From NCBI GenBank assembly GCA_045123575.1, contig JBGVKG010000039.1:1-64000 (forward strand): a stretch of 64,000 bases of DNA, given 5' to 3'. Source of the DNA: SVEL01 sp045123575. GTDB taxonomy: Bacteria; Bacillota; Clostridia; Lachnospirales; Lachnospiraceae. The notes beneath the pieces were generated by a model. That model was given only the letters and a program-made list of their open reading frames with translations, searched no databases and was not told the origin of the DNA. Positions 1-9,450 of the stretch are shown piece after piece. A program made the position numbers and the translations under genes. Numbering within the stretch: position 1 is the stretch's first letter; every line of letters begins with the position of its first letter.

Positions 1-46
1 ATTCCATATCTTTTTTTGAGCACCTCAAAAGATGCTCTGTTTGTCA

Positions 47-64
47 TGCAGTTTTCAATGTTCA
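47..64 (-). promoter_or_regulatory. boxA-like antitermination site of an rRNA operon leader
   Basis: On the minus strand this reads TGAACATTGAAAACTGCA, which resembles the conserved boxA segment (TTCTTTGAAAACTG type) found in leaders and spacers of Firmicute rRNA operons. A small hairpin (GAGCA...TGCTC, about 18-38) follows it in the minus-strand direction. No rRNA lies to its right, so the inferred layout is an rRNA operon leader with 16S rRNA just beyond the left edge. The match is from memory of the motif; the rRNA itself is not in the window. Confidence 0.5.
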
Positions 65-145
65 AATATACCCGAATGCATTTCTGCAATTCATTTATAT
101 AATAATATTTTTAGCTTGACTTATAATAGTTAGTCTATATGATAA

Positions 146-200
146 AATACAGGCTATCAAATCATCAACCTGCATGATTTAATAGCCTGTATTTTTATTT
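146..200. terminator. Strong hairpin terminator, possibly bidirectional
   Basis: The arms AATACAGGCTAT and ATAGCCTGTATT, extended inward by AAATCAT/ATGATTT, form a stem of about 19 bp. On the plus strand a T-rich run follows. On the minus strand the hairpin lies just past the stop of the exporter gene that ends at 221 and is followed by TTTTATC. It probably separates the exporter transcript from the presumed rRNA leader. Confidence 0.7.
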
Positions 201-220
201 CTTTTTCATATATAAAACTA

Positions 221-1411
221 CTATATCTCTTCCTGTACCGCTACACTTTCCGTCTGGTCCGTCTGCACGGTATTCTCATTTTCTTCATTACTATTTACGG
301 TCGCTACCACTTTTGGCGTTTTATTTACGTCCTCTCGTACCAATCTATATACTACTGCTGCCATAGGCACACCAAGAAGCATACCGCCGATACCCATGAT
401 ACCACCACCGATAGTTACTGCTGTCAGTACCCATATACCAGGAAGTCCCATTGATGAACCTACGACTCTTGGATATATAAGATTTCCCTCTATCTGCTGC
501 AATACTATGATAAATACGATAAATATAAGTGCCTTTATAGGAGATACTGTCAGTATCATAAATCCACCAACTATAGCGCCTATGTATGCACCGGCTATAG
601 GTATCAGAGCAGTCAGTGCAATAAGCGCACCTATCATAGTTGCATAAGGCAATCTAAAAATAGTCATTCCAATAGTACATAGGATTCCTAATATAACTGC
701 CTCTGTACACTGGCCTACTATATATCTACGGAAACAATCATTAGCCACCTGTAATATATGCATCGTTTTATTATATATTTTTTCTTTCATATAATGGCTC
801 ATAACTCGCTTAAATTGTCTCATAAGCTTATCCTTGCCTATAAGCAGATATACCGCAAATATTATACCAAGGAATGCTGTAACTATGCCAGAGAATACAG
901 ATGATACCGTTGTTATTAACACATCCACAACACTTCCTATGCCTGAAGTAAGTACCTCTAATATTTGGCTTACTCTAGACTGCCAATCTATACTATTTAA
1001 TGTAGCTAATATATCCTCTGGAAGTATGTCCCATTTAGCCATAAAATCCAAAACAGCTGTTATTCCCTTTGGGAATGATGAAACCATAAGCATAATACAT
1101 GATACAAACTCTGGTACAACCAAACCTATAACTATACATACGATAGCTACCAATGTAATAAATGCTCCTATCAAACATACAGGTCTACGGCTCTTTATAA
1201 CCATCATCTTTGTAGAGTTTGGAAAATAATGCCTCTCATACATACTCATAAGTATATTAACGATATACGCTATGATACAACCTAATATAAGTGGCGATGC
1301 CGCTCCTATAATAGCTTGAAATATATCCACCACATCAGGCCAAAAATGTATAGCTAAATACAATACAAATATACTGATTCCTACTCTGATACAATTTTTC
1401 CATTCTATCAT
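221..1411 (-). CDS. AI-2E family transporter (PerM/YtvI-like membrane protein)
   Basis: This 396-residue protein has about eight hydrophobic segments, starting with an N-terminal pair (about residues 10-57) and a third near 78-103. A long central hydrophilic loop is followed by a Gly/Pro-rich C-terminal membrane region (GALIALTALIPIAGAYIGAI, then GGGIMGIGGMLLGVPMAAV), typical of the AI-2E transporter family. Members act as exporters or Na+/H+ antiporters in the plasma membrane; the substrate cannot be read from sequence. The tail is acidic and Thr-rich. Its start overlaps the stop of the PIG-L gene upstream by 4 bp (ATGA-type), so the two are probably cotranscribed. Confidence 0.88.
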   Translation of the reverse strand: MIEWKNCIRVGISIFVLYLAIHFWPDVVDIFQAIIGAASPLILGCIIAYIVNILMSMYERHYFPNSTKMMVIKSRRPVCLIGAFITLVAIVCIVIGLVVPEFVSCIMLMVSSFPKGITAVLDFMAKWDILPEDILATLNSIDWQSRVSQILEVLTSGIGSVVDVLITTVSSVFSGIVTAFLGIIFAVYLLIGKDKLMRQFKRVMSHYMKEKIYNKTMHILQVANDCFRRYIVGQCTEAVILGILCTIGMTIFRLPYATMIGALIALTALIPIAGAYIGAIVGGFMILTVSPIKALIFIVFIIVLQQIEGNLIYPRVVGSSMGLPGIWVLTAVTIGGGIMGIGGMLLGVPMAAVVYRLVREDVNKTPKVVATVNSNEENENTVQTDQTESVAVQEEI

Positions 1412-2868
1412 TGTCTTTTTCCCCTGCCTTTCTTAGTTCCTTTTACCTTTACACCAAACAACAATGCTCCGACTCCTGTAGCAATGACTAATATTATTAA
1501 TATTATAAGTATAGTCTGTTGTTGCTTCTTTTCCTTTGCCGCCTTCGCTAAACGGCTTTCCTCTTCACGGCTCGCCTGTTCTTTACTTTCTTCCTCGCGA
1601 CTGGCCTGTTCCTTACTCGCCTGTTCACGGCTCGCCTGCTCTTTGCTTTCTTGCTCTCTACTTTCCTGCTCTAAACGCTCTTGCTCTTCCTTTGCTTGCA
1701 CCTTATATGTTTTTAGATGCTCAAGCATATCATTGCCTGTATCCAAACCTACTGTCGTCCTGTATAATCCGAAGTCTGCACAACTATACTCATATGTGTC
1801 GGATACATAGAACCAATATCTATGCTGTGACACATGTAAGTTATATGCATCCTTTACAACTTGCAATGCCGTTTTGCCATCTCGTTCTTTAATAGCCACA
1901 CTTAAATCGAGCCTTAATGCGTTCTCTTTGTATATGTGTATATATGTCTTAGGGACATCCCACACGCCATATTTCTTAACTGAATCAGGATAATAATCCT
2001 CTTTCATAGAATTGTCTACTACTGTAGCTAGACACTCTGCAACCAACAAATGGAGACCATGACCATACTCTCCTTTAAAATCATGTGTAACTACTATCTG
2101 TGGCTTAAACTGCCTTACAACACTGGTTATATACTCTGTTACAGGTTCAACACCAAAAAATTCCTTAGCTGACTTGATATTAAGAACATACTCGTCATAG
2201 AAGTTACCACACACTGGATAATTATCTACTCCTGCCATCCACAAACCATCTAACTTTTCGTGTTCTCGAACCTTTTCCTTTGACCAAAACTCCGTCATAT
2301 ACACAACCTGTATATCTGCGTCATACTTGAATGAATATATAGGTATTATACCACCAAAGAACAATAATTCATCATCAGAATGAGATGATATAAGCATTAT
2401 ATCGGCCTTTTCACAAGGTGGATTCCACACCTGTACATCTGATGGCAATTGACCTTCGCTAAATATTCTTATATCACTTATAGCTATATTATCTGATGGA
2501 ATATTTATCGTTAGATTAGATGCCCCTTCACCAACAGGTATATATTCGTGTATAAATCCATACTGGCCGCATTTCATATCCTTCCCATCTACAGTCATAG
2601 TCCAATCAGATATAGGACTGTCCCATATAATATAAATACCTGCTATTTTATCATTATCTTTTGCAGATATATTTATCTTATCATTCTTCTTAAATGATAT
2701 AGATGTCTTGTGCTCTCCATCCATTAAGACAGACACATCTCCATTTTCATTTTGTTGTTCTAGCACTACATCCATCTCTAGCTCATCTGCCTTTGCTTCT
2801 GTGCCATATGATATAATAGCTATCACACACATAATGACCCCGGCTATTATCTTTTTATAATCAATCAT
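1408..2868 (-). CDS. Secreted, membrane-anchored PIG-L family deacetylase
   Basis: A signal peptide (MIDYKKIIAGVIMCVIAIIS) is followed by a beta-rich region. Next comes a PIG-L/LmbE zinc hydrolase domain with the metal motif SSHSDDELLFFGG (the HPDDE equivalent) and a downstream THDFKGEYGHGLH motif. Family members deacetylate N-acetyl-sugars. A highly charged stalk of repeated EQAS(R/K)E units and a C-terminal membrane helix with a basic tail follow, so the enzyme is predicted to face outward on a stalk. I chose the ATG at 2868 because GAGAGGG lies just upstream and the signal peptide begins there; a longer frame to 2967 overlaps the upstream CotH gene. The CotH stop is 1 bp away. The natural substrate is unknown. 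Confidence 0.85.
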   Translation of the reverse strand: MIDYKKIIAGVIMCVIAIISYGTEAKADELEMDVVLEQQNENGDVSVLMDGEHKTSISFKKNDKINISAKDNDKIAGIYIIWDSPISDWTMTVDGKDMKCGQYGFIHEYIPVGEGASNLTINIPSDNIAISDIRIFSEGQLPSDVQVWNPPCEKADIMLISSHSDDELLFFGGIIPIYSFKYDADIQVVYMTEFWSKEKVREHEKLDGLWMAGVDNYPVCGNFYDEYVLNIKSAKEFFGVEPVTEYITSVVRQFKPQIVVTHDFKGEYGHGLHLLVAECLATVVDNSMKEDYYPDSVKKYGVWDVPKTYIHIYKENALRLDLSVAIKERDGKTALQVVKDAYNLHVSQHRYWFYVSDTYEYSCADFGLYRTTVGLDTGNDMLEHLKTYKVQAKEEQERLEQESREQESKEQASREQASKEQASREEESKEQASREEESRLAKAAKEKKQQQTILIILIILVIATGVGALLFGVKVKGTKKGRGKRQ

Positions 2869-2869
2869 T

Positions 2870-4099
2870 TTAATCCCTCTCTCGATATATATAACTGAAT
2901 AATCTCTTTTCTGCCGACTTGTAAGCATCTGTGTCTGTATAATCGCCAAGTAGCTTCTTGGCTTCATCCACTACAGTACTATCCTTTAGATAGCTATATA
3001 GCTGGTCTACATAACCCTCATACATATTTTTATATTTTTCTATAGATAAAAGCTTGCTTACCAGTGGTCTTTTATATCCATCTACGTTGAAAAATGGCTT
3101 ACTTGCTAATACAGTTTTGCTATATCCCATATCCTTACGATAGTTTCCTCCTGCACCGACATAATCTTTTTCTATATAAGATATTTTACCATTATCATAT
3201 AACAAATAAAAATTATCAGGGTCTGTTCCTTGATATCCTGCGTAATTACCCACTACAAAGTTAATAGCTACATTCTTCAAAACACTTTCCACATCCAGAA
3301 TTGCCTCTATCTCTGTTTCCGAAACAGTATCCTTATTTAGTGCTTTCACAAGTTTATCTATATAACTTGGAGTAGCATCATCTCCGTATTCTACCTGATA
3401 ATTGACACCACTGTCGTTTGCATCTAATATGGCATCTTCATTATCTGCTTTAAACAACGCTACTGTTCCATCGTCTCCTGTAACTCTTTTGGCAAAGCTA
3501 TTGTTCATCTCCTCTGTAACAATATACCATTGCTCATTCTCTCCATTAACAGTTACCTTCGCCAACGTATAATATGGAACTATTGCACCTAGCTTCTCAG
3601 CCAGCTTATAAGATATATACTGAGCTATATATGACTCATCTTCTATCATATTATTAAGATACAATCCATCCAATCCGTAGAATTTATTTTCCTTATCATA
3701 ATGGTTGAAATCAAGTTTATAGCTATATTTATCTGAACCACTTTCATATACGGCTTCTATATTTTTCTTTCCCCTAGGTCTTATACCTACGTTTTTCCAG
3801 TTAATGCCGTTTATAGTTATATCTGAGTAATAATACACATCTTCCGATGGAGTTTCCCTTAAGAGAAAAACATCCTCTTTCGACATCTGTATATTTATCT
3901 CCATTATATCGCCATCAAACAACTCATCATAATAATGACCATCCTGATTTGTACCATTATTACTACCGTTATTATCCCCACCATTATTATTTGATGGCAT
4001 ATCATCTATATCTTTAATAAATACTGTTAAAATTAGAAATGCAATTACACATACAACACATACGGCTATCACTTCTATTATCTTCTTTTTATTTTTCAT
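2870..4099 (-). CDS. CotH-kinase family protein, lipid-less membrane anchor
   Basis: The 409-residue protein begins with an N-terminal membrane helix (about residues 6-28) and a Gly/Asn linker (NNNGGDNNGSNNG). A CotH-type domain follows, with GIRPRGKKN, YSYKLDFNHYDKENKFYGLDGLYLNNM and the helical DVESVLKNVAINFVVGNYAG. CotH proteins are atypical kinases that phosphorylate spore-coat or secreted proteins. The usual late D-x-D metal motif (WDxDxxFG type) reads EKDYVGAGG here, so the second Asp is replaced and activity is uncertain. It sits between a second CotH protein upstream and the PIG-L gene downstream in a tight minus-strand cluster. Confidence 0.8.
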   Translation of the reverse strand: MKNKKKIIEVIAVCVVCVIAFLILTVFIKDIDDMPSNNNGGDNNGSNNGTNQDGHYYDELFDGDIMEINIQMSKEDVFLLRETPSEDVYYYSDITINGINWKNVGIRPRGKKNIEAVYESGSDKYSYKLDFNHYDKENKFYGLDGLYLNNMIEDESYIAQYISYKLAEKLGAIVPYYTLAKVTVNGENEQWYIVTEEMNNSFAKRVTGDDGTVALFKADNEDAILDANDSGVNYQVEYGDDATPSYIDKLVKALNKDTVSETEIEAILDVESVLKNVAINFVVGNYAGYQGTDPDNFYLLYDNGKISYIEKDYVGAGGNYRKDMGYSKTVLASKPFFNVDGYKRPLVSKLLSIEKYKNMYEGYVDQLYSYLKDSTVVDEAKKLLGDYTDTDAYKSAEKRLFSYIYRERD

Positions 4100-4143
4100 A
4101 ATATTTTTGTCTCCTATTGATTATAAAACTAATCTAACTTCCC

Positions 4144-7100
4144 TTATTCGAACATACAATAATTTGAATGAATAAGATTATAGTTACCTGTTTTACTATA
4201 TTTGCTATTGATAATATATTCGCCGTTGTTATCCATAGCTTTTATCTCAACCATATTGTGACTAGATGTAGAAATCTCCTCAGCTAGCACATCCAATGCC
4301 GCCTTTCCATTTTCTACTTTAACCTTAGTTAAATAGGTGCCATTTACCTGAAACGCAACATACGCAACCTGAGACTCATTTACTTTTGCCTCTATGTGTA
4401 CAGTACCATCTGTATTTTTTGTAACAGATTCCACTTCCAGATAGTCAGACTTCTTATAATATCCCAATGAATCTACAAGTGTATCCAATGAAGCAAACTG
4501 CTTATCAAACCAAGGAATTCGCTTATTAAGGAAATTTCTCAAAGTAGACATGCCTTCCTCAAATCCCAAGAATACATCAAGATATTTCCATTTTAATGTA
4601 TTTGGCTTCTCTAATGGCTTAAACTTATTGTACTGCATATCTACGAAGCCGTCCTTCTTAACAATATCCTCTATTACAGTAGGACGTATCTCTGCATACT
4701 TTTCCCATACCTTCATAAGGAAATATGGATCTCTTATAAGCATTCTGTTCCATGACATATTCTGATAGAATAATTCCGTAGCTCCATCAAGTGTAGTCTG
4801 CCACTTAGTAGGCATATTAGTATATCTTATGGTTATCCAGTTACCAAGACTCCAATCATAATCCCAGAAAGGAGTAACTTCTGCCAACTTATCTACATCC
4901 TTCTTGTAATAAAAACTATTCTTCATAGTGTCGTAATTTTGAGAGAACTCACATATAATAAAATGTTGTACCAAACTGTCCATATCTATTAACTGACTAT
5001 AATGCTTTCCATTATTTATGTCATCTGTATATATAACCTCTTGATATGTAGCTCCTGACCATTTATTATCTACTCTAGTTCCTTCACTTACTACCTTATA
5101 ATGAATATCATCATTGTTGAAAAAGAAATCATCACTATGCAATGCGTACTCAATAGTCTGATTATACTTTATCGCATATTGATATAGGGATGTATTTTTG
5201 AAGCTTGTTAATTGACTCTTTTCATCTGTACTTGGCTTATCGATATAAAATGGCATATGGTACGCCGTATGAAGAGTTGCTTGCTTGTATCCCTCATCTA
5301 TGGAATGTCTATCCATAAGCACAAGATATCCACCCGTTGGATTAACAGCCTCTATTCCGTATGATGCAAGCTCAAATGTTCTTCCATCATATTTGATACT
5401 TCCTGTATCCATATAGCTATAATCATTTTCCATTACATCTCTAAGCTTATCTACATACTCATCCTCAAAGTGGGCTGACAACTGGCCGTTCTTAACCATT
5501 TTTTTAGCTATTGCCTTTGCTGCGTTCTTGGCGTACTCATCATAATCAAATACTTCAACTCTACCTTCATCTATACGCACGTGCTCATACAACTGGTATA
5601 CTCCCTTGTAATCACCGTTAAATATAAGTATTACATCCGTATATTCCATCACAGTATTTTCAGCCATATATTTAGCTAAAGTTCCTACAATAGAATTTCT
5701 CATAAATGTACCATCAAGTACATTTGATATAAGTACCCAGTGCTTATTCTCATAATTTGATGCACCGTACATATCTGATTTCTCAGTTAGCTTTAGTTTT
5801 ATGCCTACTTTTCCATAATAAGATGACGAGTGACCTCTTCCCTTATATTCCATAGTTCCTGCATATAACTCCCATGGTGCATATATCTGGCTATCTCCTG
5901 TAAGTTTTATATTTCCAGTATAATATTTAGTTTTGCTAAGGCTTGAATAGCTTTTTTCAGAATCTATATACACAACCGGAATAGTACTAACGTATATAGA
6001 AAGTTCCGTTTTTCCATTTACCTTTACATATATGAAGCTCTCTAAATCATCTTCTGTAACTGTATATTCACTTGTAGTATTGCTAATAGTCTTGGTTGTA
6101 TTTGTTTTCTTATCAAGCTTACTCCAACTATATGTAGAGCCTTCTTTTGCATAGAGAACCTTTAGTGTTTCTCCTGGCTTAATATAATTTGTATTGAAAC
6201 AAATATTCTTTGATTTTCCTATAGTTACTGTTACAGTTCCTTTATCTTTGCCACATTCATAACTAAGTGTTACTTTCTCACTATACCCATCTGTAGTTAC
6301 AACATTAGCTAGTCCCGACTGCCCATCTATCTTTAGATTTCCCGATGAACTTGTCCATATTATAGGAGTGCCATTATACTCCGTAGCCACATAGAAATCT
6401 TCCATCATCTGATTTATAGATTGATTTCTTTTATGATTAATATATATTCTATGACCAATAGATACTTCATTATTGGTTTGCTTCAATACAGGGAGTATAC
6501 CTAGCCCTTGATTCCACTGTTCACTAAGCGCTACTTTCCCTGTAGATAACACACCTTTGGATAAGCTATTTCCTATTCCATTATCTTTTCTGCCATCTTC
6601 TTTTGCATAATATACTCTTGTTACATCATCTGCGATGCCATTTCCATCATACATCCTAGATGTGGCAATACCATATCCACTATTATTCCCAAACGTTATA
6701 GAGCCTAGTGATATAATGCAAGACATCTTATCAATACTGTAATTATATATACAACCAACTACTCCAGAAACAGTATTTTCATCGGCATATCCATCTACAC
6801 TTATCTGACCTGTCGCATAAATGTTTGTTATATCCGACTTATACTTAGGATAGTCCTCTTTTCCCCACCATACCATACCTGCGACATGTCCTGCACCATA
6901 CAATTTATGACCGCTTGTCCCATTAAGCTTAATGTTTCCGTCCACAATAGCTATATTGTCTATATGCACGCCGTTGTATATTACCGCTGCAACTAATCCT
7001 GCTGAACTACTAACAACCTTACTGCCATCTATCTTTGCACCTACAAGATTAATGTTTACTATTTTGGCTGTTTCATTCCCGTTTTTTACCACACCAAAGA

Positions 7101-7476
7101 GACCATAGCCCATAATACTTTTATCAGATAAGTCTTTTATTGTACCTATGTCCGCACCCTGTATGTTTAGATTGCTTATAGTGTGGCCGGCTCCATCAAA
7201 TGTTCCTGTAAATGGCCTATCTATAGTTCCTATAGGACTATGCTTTGTTCCTGCCATATCTATATTACCTGTTAGCACGTAATTTCCATCTAGTGGATAA
7301 GTTTCCAACTTTCCTATGGATTGTAATTGTTCAGGCGTACTTATAGAAATAACCTCCTCAGCCTGTACATCCATAATGTTGATACATAACACAAGGCATA
7401 CTACTGCCAAAATCCCCAGTACATATTTAATATATTTTTTTTGTATTTTTTTTAATTTCATTTTGCTCTTCCACAC
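4144..7476 (-). CDS. Large secreted CotH-kinase protein with GLUG-like N-terminal repeats
   Basis: After a basic N-terminus and signal peptide (about residues 15-40, ending near VQA-EE), residues about 45-330 look like GLUG-type beta repeats (for example FTGTFDGAGHTISNLNI). An Ig-like segment precedes a CotH domain (about residues 515-1000). The CotH marks are EYKGRGHSSSYYGKVGIKLKL, an ISNVLDGTFMRN segment, GVYQLYEHVRIDEGRVEVF, and the metal motif FWDYDWSLGN, which is intact. It is probably an extracellular or surface protein kinase-like protein. It starts a cluster with the shorter CotH protein and the PIG-L deacetylase. The 1110-residue length is large for the family because of the N-terminal repeats. 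Confidence 0.82.
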   Translation of the reverse strand: MWKSKMKLKKIQKKYIKYVLGILAVVCLVLCINIMDVQAEEVISISTPEQLQSIGKLETYPLDGNYVLTGNIDMAGTKHSPIGTIDRPFTGTFDGAGHTISNLNIQGADIGTIKDLSDKSIMGYGLFGVVKNGNETAKIVNINLVGAKIDGSKVVSSSAGLVAAVIYNGVHIDNIAIVDGNIKLNGTSGHKLYGAGHVAGMVWWGKEDYPKYKSDITNIYATGQISVDGYADENTVSGVVGCIYNYSIDKMSCIISLGSITFGNNSGYGIATSRMYDGNGIADDVTRVYYAKEDGRKDNGIGNSLSKGVLSTGKVALSEQWNQGLGILPVLKQTNNEVSIGHRIYINHKRNQSINQMMEDFYVATEYNGTPIIWTSSSGNLKIDGQSGLANVVTTDGYSEKVTLSYECGKDKGTVTVTIGKSKNICFNTNYIKPGETLKVLYAKEGSTYSWSKLDKKTNTTKTISNTTSEYTVTEDDLESFIYVKVNGKTELSIYVSTIPVVYIDSEKSYSSLSKTKYYTGNIKLTGDSQIYAPWELYAGTMEYKGRGHSSSYYGKVGIKLKLTEKSDMYGASNYENKHWVLISNVLDGTFMRNSIVGTLAKYMAENTVMEYTDVILIFNGDYKGVYQLYEHVRIDEGRVEVFDYDEYAKNAAKAIAKKMVKNGQLSAHFEDEYVDKLRDVMENDYSYMDTGSIKYDGRTFELASYGIEAVNPTGGYLVLMDRHSIDEGYKQATLHTAYHMPFYIDKPSTDEKSQLTSFKNTSLYQYAIKYNQTIEYALHSDDFFFNNDDIHYKVVSEGTRVDNKWSGATYQEVIYTDDINNGKHYSQLIDMDSLVQHFIICEFSQNYDTMKNSFYYKKDVDKLAEVTPFWDYDWSLGNWITIRYTNMPTKWQTTLDGATELFYQNMSWNRMLIRDPYFLMKVWEKYAEIRPTVIEDIVKKDGFVDMQYNKFKPLEKPNTLKWKYLDVFLGFEEGMSTLRNFLNKRIPWFDKQFASLDTLVDSLGYYKKSDYLEVESVTKNTDGTVHIEAKVNESQVAYVAFQVNGTYLTKVKVENGKAALDVLAEEISTSSHNMVEIKAMDNNGEYIINSKYSKTGNYNLIHSNYCMFE

Positions 7477-7548
7477 TCTCTATATTAGCTTATAGTTAAT
7501 TTTAGTATATCACTATTACCAACGATTTTCTAGTTATCTATACACTTT

Positions 7549-7878
7549 TCATAACTCAATCTTAAGTAAATCGTCAAAGCTTATCTTTGCCTCCACTACT
7601 TGCAATATCCTTGCTTCCTTATGAAGCCTTGATACCATACCTGTCTTCTTTATATATTCATCCTTATTGAAGTATGTGACTGTGACTATTTTACCCACTT
7701 CAAGATTTTGTATATTCCAGTCAAGCTCTGCTGCCATATCCTCTGTCAGCTCTATCTTTTCTACAACTATTTTTTCTTTCAATGCCAACGCTTCAGGAAG
7801 CCCTCGCAGTGCCGCAAATGGCATAAACTGTTTGGCTCTATTTTCAATTGACATTTTAGGCCTAATCTTACTCGCCAC
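7549..7878 (-). CDS. YolD-like family protein
   Basis: A 109-residue protein with the YolD signature near the N-terminus (RAKQFMPFAALRGLPEAL). YolD-like proteins are found next to Y-family polymerases of the UvrX/DinB type in Firmicutes, and a role as accessory to the translesion polymerase is inferred from that linkage. Its first codons overlap the end of the polymerase gene upstream by 11 bp, which suggests translational coupling. No catalytic motif is evident. Confidence 0.85.
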   Translation of the reverse strand: MASKIRPKMSIENRAKQFMPFAALRGLPEALALKEKIVVEKIELTEDMAAELDWNIQNLEVGKIVTVTYFNKDEYIKKTGMVSRLHKEARILQVVEAKISFDDLLKIEL

Positions 7879-9133
7879 TTTTATGCCCTCCTATTTGTCT
7901 ATTACGCTCCATTGTAGTTGCAGCTTCTTGTAGATTCATTCCCTTTAGAACTGCATTTTTGCCAAATTTCTTTTTTATGTCCAATACTGCTGTCTGTATC
8001 TTTCTATTTCGCTCCAACTTATCTATATCTGCAAATAAATTATACTGATGATACGCTTCATCCATCACTCTGTTGCAAGTGATGTTCAACCTTCTAATAG
8101 GTGTATACGGGTCAACTATTTGCTCATAGAGCTTTATCACCTCAGGTATAATAACTATATCTGCATTTGTCTCCATTGGTAATGCTACTGTGCCATGAGC
8201 CGGTGCCTTATCCATAGTATTACTATAACCTATATGAAGGGTAATAGAATCCGTAATAAGATTCTTATCTAATAAGTCGAGACACAGTAAATCTGTCATT
8301 TCCTTTACTATCAACTTGCCTTCATAAAATTCATAATCTCTCATAAGAACTTGACCACTGGATATGGAATTGTTCTTTGGCCTGTAATGCTTTATATCCG
8401 CTATAGTAGTAGTTTCTCTACCATATGCATGGTCTATCAATAGCTCAGCATCTACACCAAATATTTTATACAGAAAATCTTCGTCTGCTTCCGCTATATC
8501 CTTCATAGTTTTTATGCCATATCTCTCAAGAGTCCTTACTGTTCCTGCGCCTACTCTCCAAAAATCTGTAAGTGGTCTGTGTGACCATAACTTTCTCCTA
8601 TAGCTTTCCTCATCTAGCTCTCCTATAAAATCCTCTGCATGCTTAGCCGTTATATCTAATGCTATTTTTGCCAAATAAAGATTACTACCTATACCGCATG
8701 TTGCTCTGACTCCCACTTCTTTATATATATCATTCATTATCTGTACGCTAAGCTCCCTTGCTGTCTTCCCATACAGAGACAAATATTCTGTCACATCCAT
8801 AAACACCTCATCTATGGAATATACATGTATATCCTCTTTAGCTATATATTTAAGATATATACTATAAATCTCGGCAGCATAATCTATATACTTTTGCATA
8901 CGTGGTTCTGCCATGATATACTCCACATCCTTAGGTATCTGAAAGACTCTACACCTATTCGATATGCCTAGAGCCTTCATAGCTGGCGTTATAGCTAAAC
9001 ATATAGTTTTTTCACTTCTCTCTGGGTCTGCCACAACTAGATTGGTTTTCATAGGGTCAAGACCACGTTCTACACATTCTACAGATGCGTAAAATGATTT
9101 TAAATCTATACATATATATGTTCTTTGACGCAT
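7868..9133 (-). CDS. Y-family DNA polymerase (UmuC/DinB superfamily)
   Basis: The palm carries the metal-binding motifs YICIDLKSFYASVE near the N-terminus and YSIDEVFMDVT about 100 residues on. The GIGSNLYLAKIALD helix and the helix-hairpin-helix segment of the thumb follow, then a little-finger domain. It is an error-tolerant translesion polymerase, closer to UmuC/UvrX-type Firmicute proteins than to classic DinB. The ATG at 9133 is preferred over one at 9160 because a purine-rich AAGGAAGG lies before it and none lies before the other. No LexA box is recognisable upstream. Confidence 0.88.
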   Translation of the reverse strand: MRQRTYICIDLKSFYASVECVERGLDPMKTNLVVADPERSEKTICLAITPAMKALGISNRCRVFQIPKDVEYIMAEPRMQKYIDYAAEIYSIYLKYIAKEDIHVYSIDEVFMDVTEYLSLYGKTARELSVQIMNDIYKEVGVRATCGIGSNLYLAKIALDITAKHAEDFIGELDEESYRRKLWSHRPLTDFWRVGAGTVRTLERYGIKTMKDIAEADEDFLYKIFGVDAELLIDHAYGRETTTIADIKHYRPKNNSISSGQVLMRDYEFYEGKLIVKEMTDLLCLDLLDKNLITDSITLHIGYSNTMDKAPAHGTVALPMETNADIVIIPEVIKLYEQIVDPYTPIRRLNITCNRVMDEAYHQYNLFADIDKLERNRKIQTAVLDIKKKFGKNAVLKGMNLQEAATTMERNRQIGGHKSGE

Positions 9134-9281
9134 AATAATCCGTTCCTTCCTTCTAGTCATAGCTATTTGCTTATAGCATACCCAAAAAATCCATACATTT
9201 AGTATATCATATTTAGCATTTTTTACCTAAATAAATAATAGTTTTCTAGACATAATATTTTGTGTAAAGGAGGTGTTTAAT

Positions 9282-9446
9282 ATGGCAAAGAACAGCAAAA
9301 ACTCTACAAACACAACAAATACTACAAACAATGCTTCTAACACAAGCAATAGCATGAATAATGCTAATAACGCTTCTAACGCTAAGAATGCAAGCAACTC
9401 TTCAAATGCTAACAATTCTAGCAAGAACGCTTCAAACTGTAGATAG
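9282..9446 (+). CDS. Short Asn/Ser/Ala-rich protein, possibly spore-associated
   Basis: ATG at 9282 follows a near-perfect ribosome-binding site (AAAGGAGGTG) at the right distance, and the frame runs 54 codons to TAG before a strong hairpin. The product begins MAKNSKNSTNTTNTTNNASN. It is 37% Asn (20 of 54), with 12 Ser, 8 Ala and 6 Thr, and ends in NCR. Low complexity rich in Asn/Ala with a few Lys recalls gamma-type small acid-soluble spore proteins, but no signature is present, so this is a guess by composition. The sequence CATAATA at 9251-9257 resembles a sigma-G -10 element, without a convincing -35. Confidence 0.7.
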   Translation: MAKNSKNSTNTTNTTNNASNTSNSMNNANNASNAKNASNSSNANNSSKNASNCR

Positions 9447-9450
9447 TCCA

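Noticed and set aside
116..143. Plus-strand TTGACT and TATGAT promoter-like pair with 16 bp spacing
   Set aside because: Transcription from it would run at once into the strong hairpin at 146-194 and then antisense to the exporter gene, so a chance match is more likely.
1484..1892. Plus-strand ORFs rich in Ser, Leu and Cys or Pro
   Set aside because: They lie antisense to the repeated EQASRE codons of the PIG-L stalk; low complexity and absence of ribosome-binding sites mark them as shadows.
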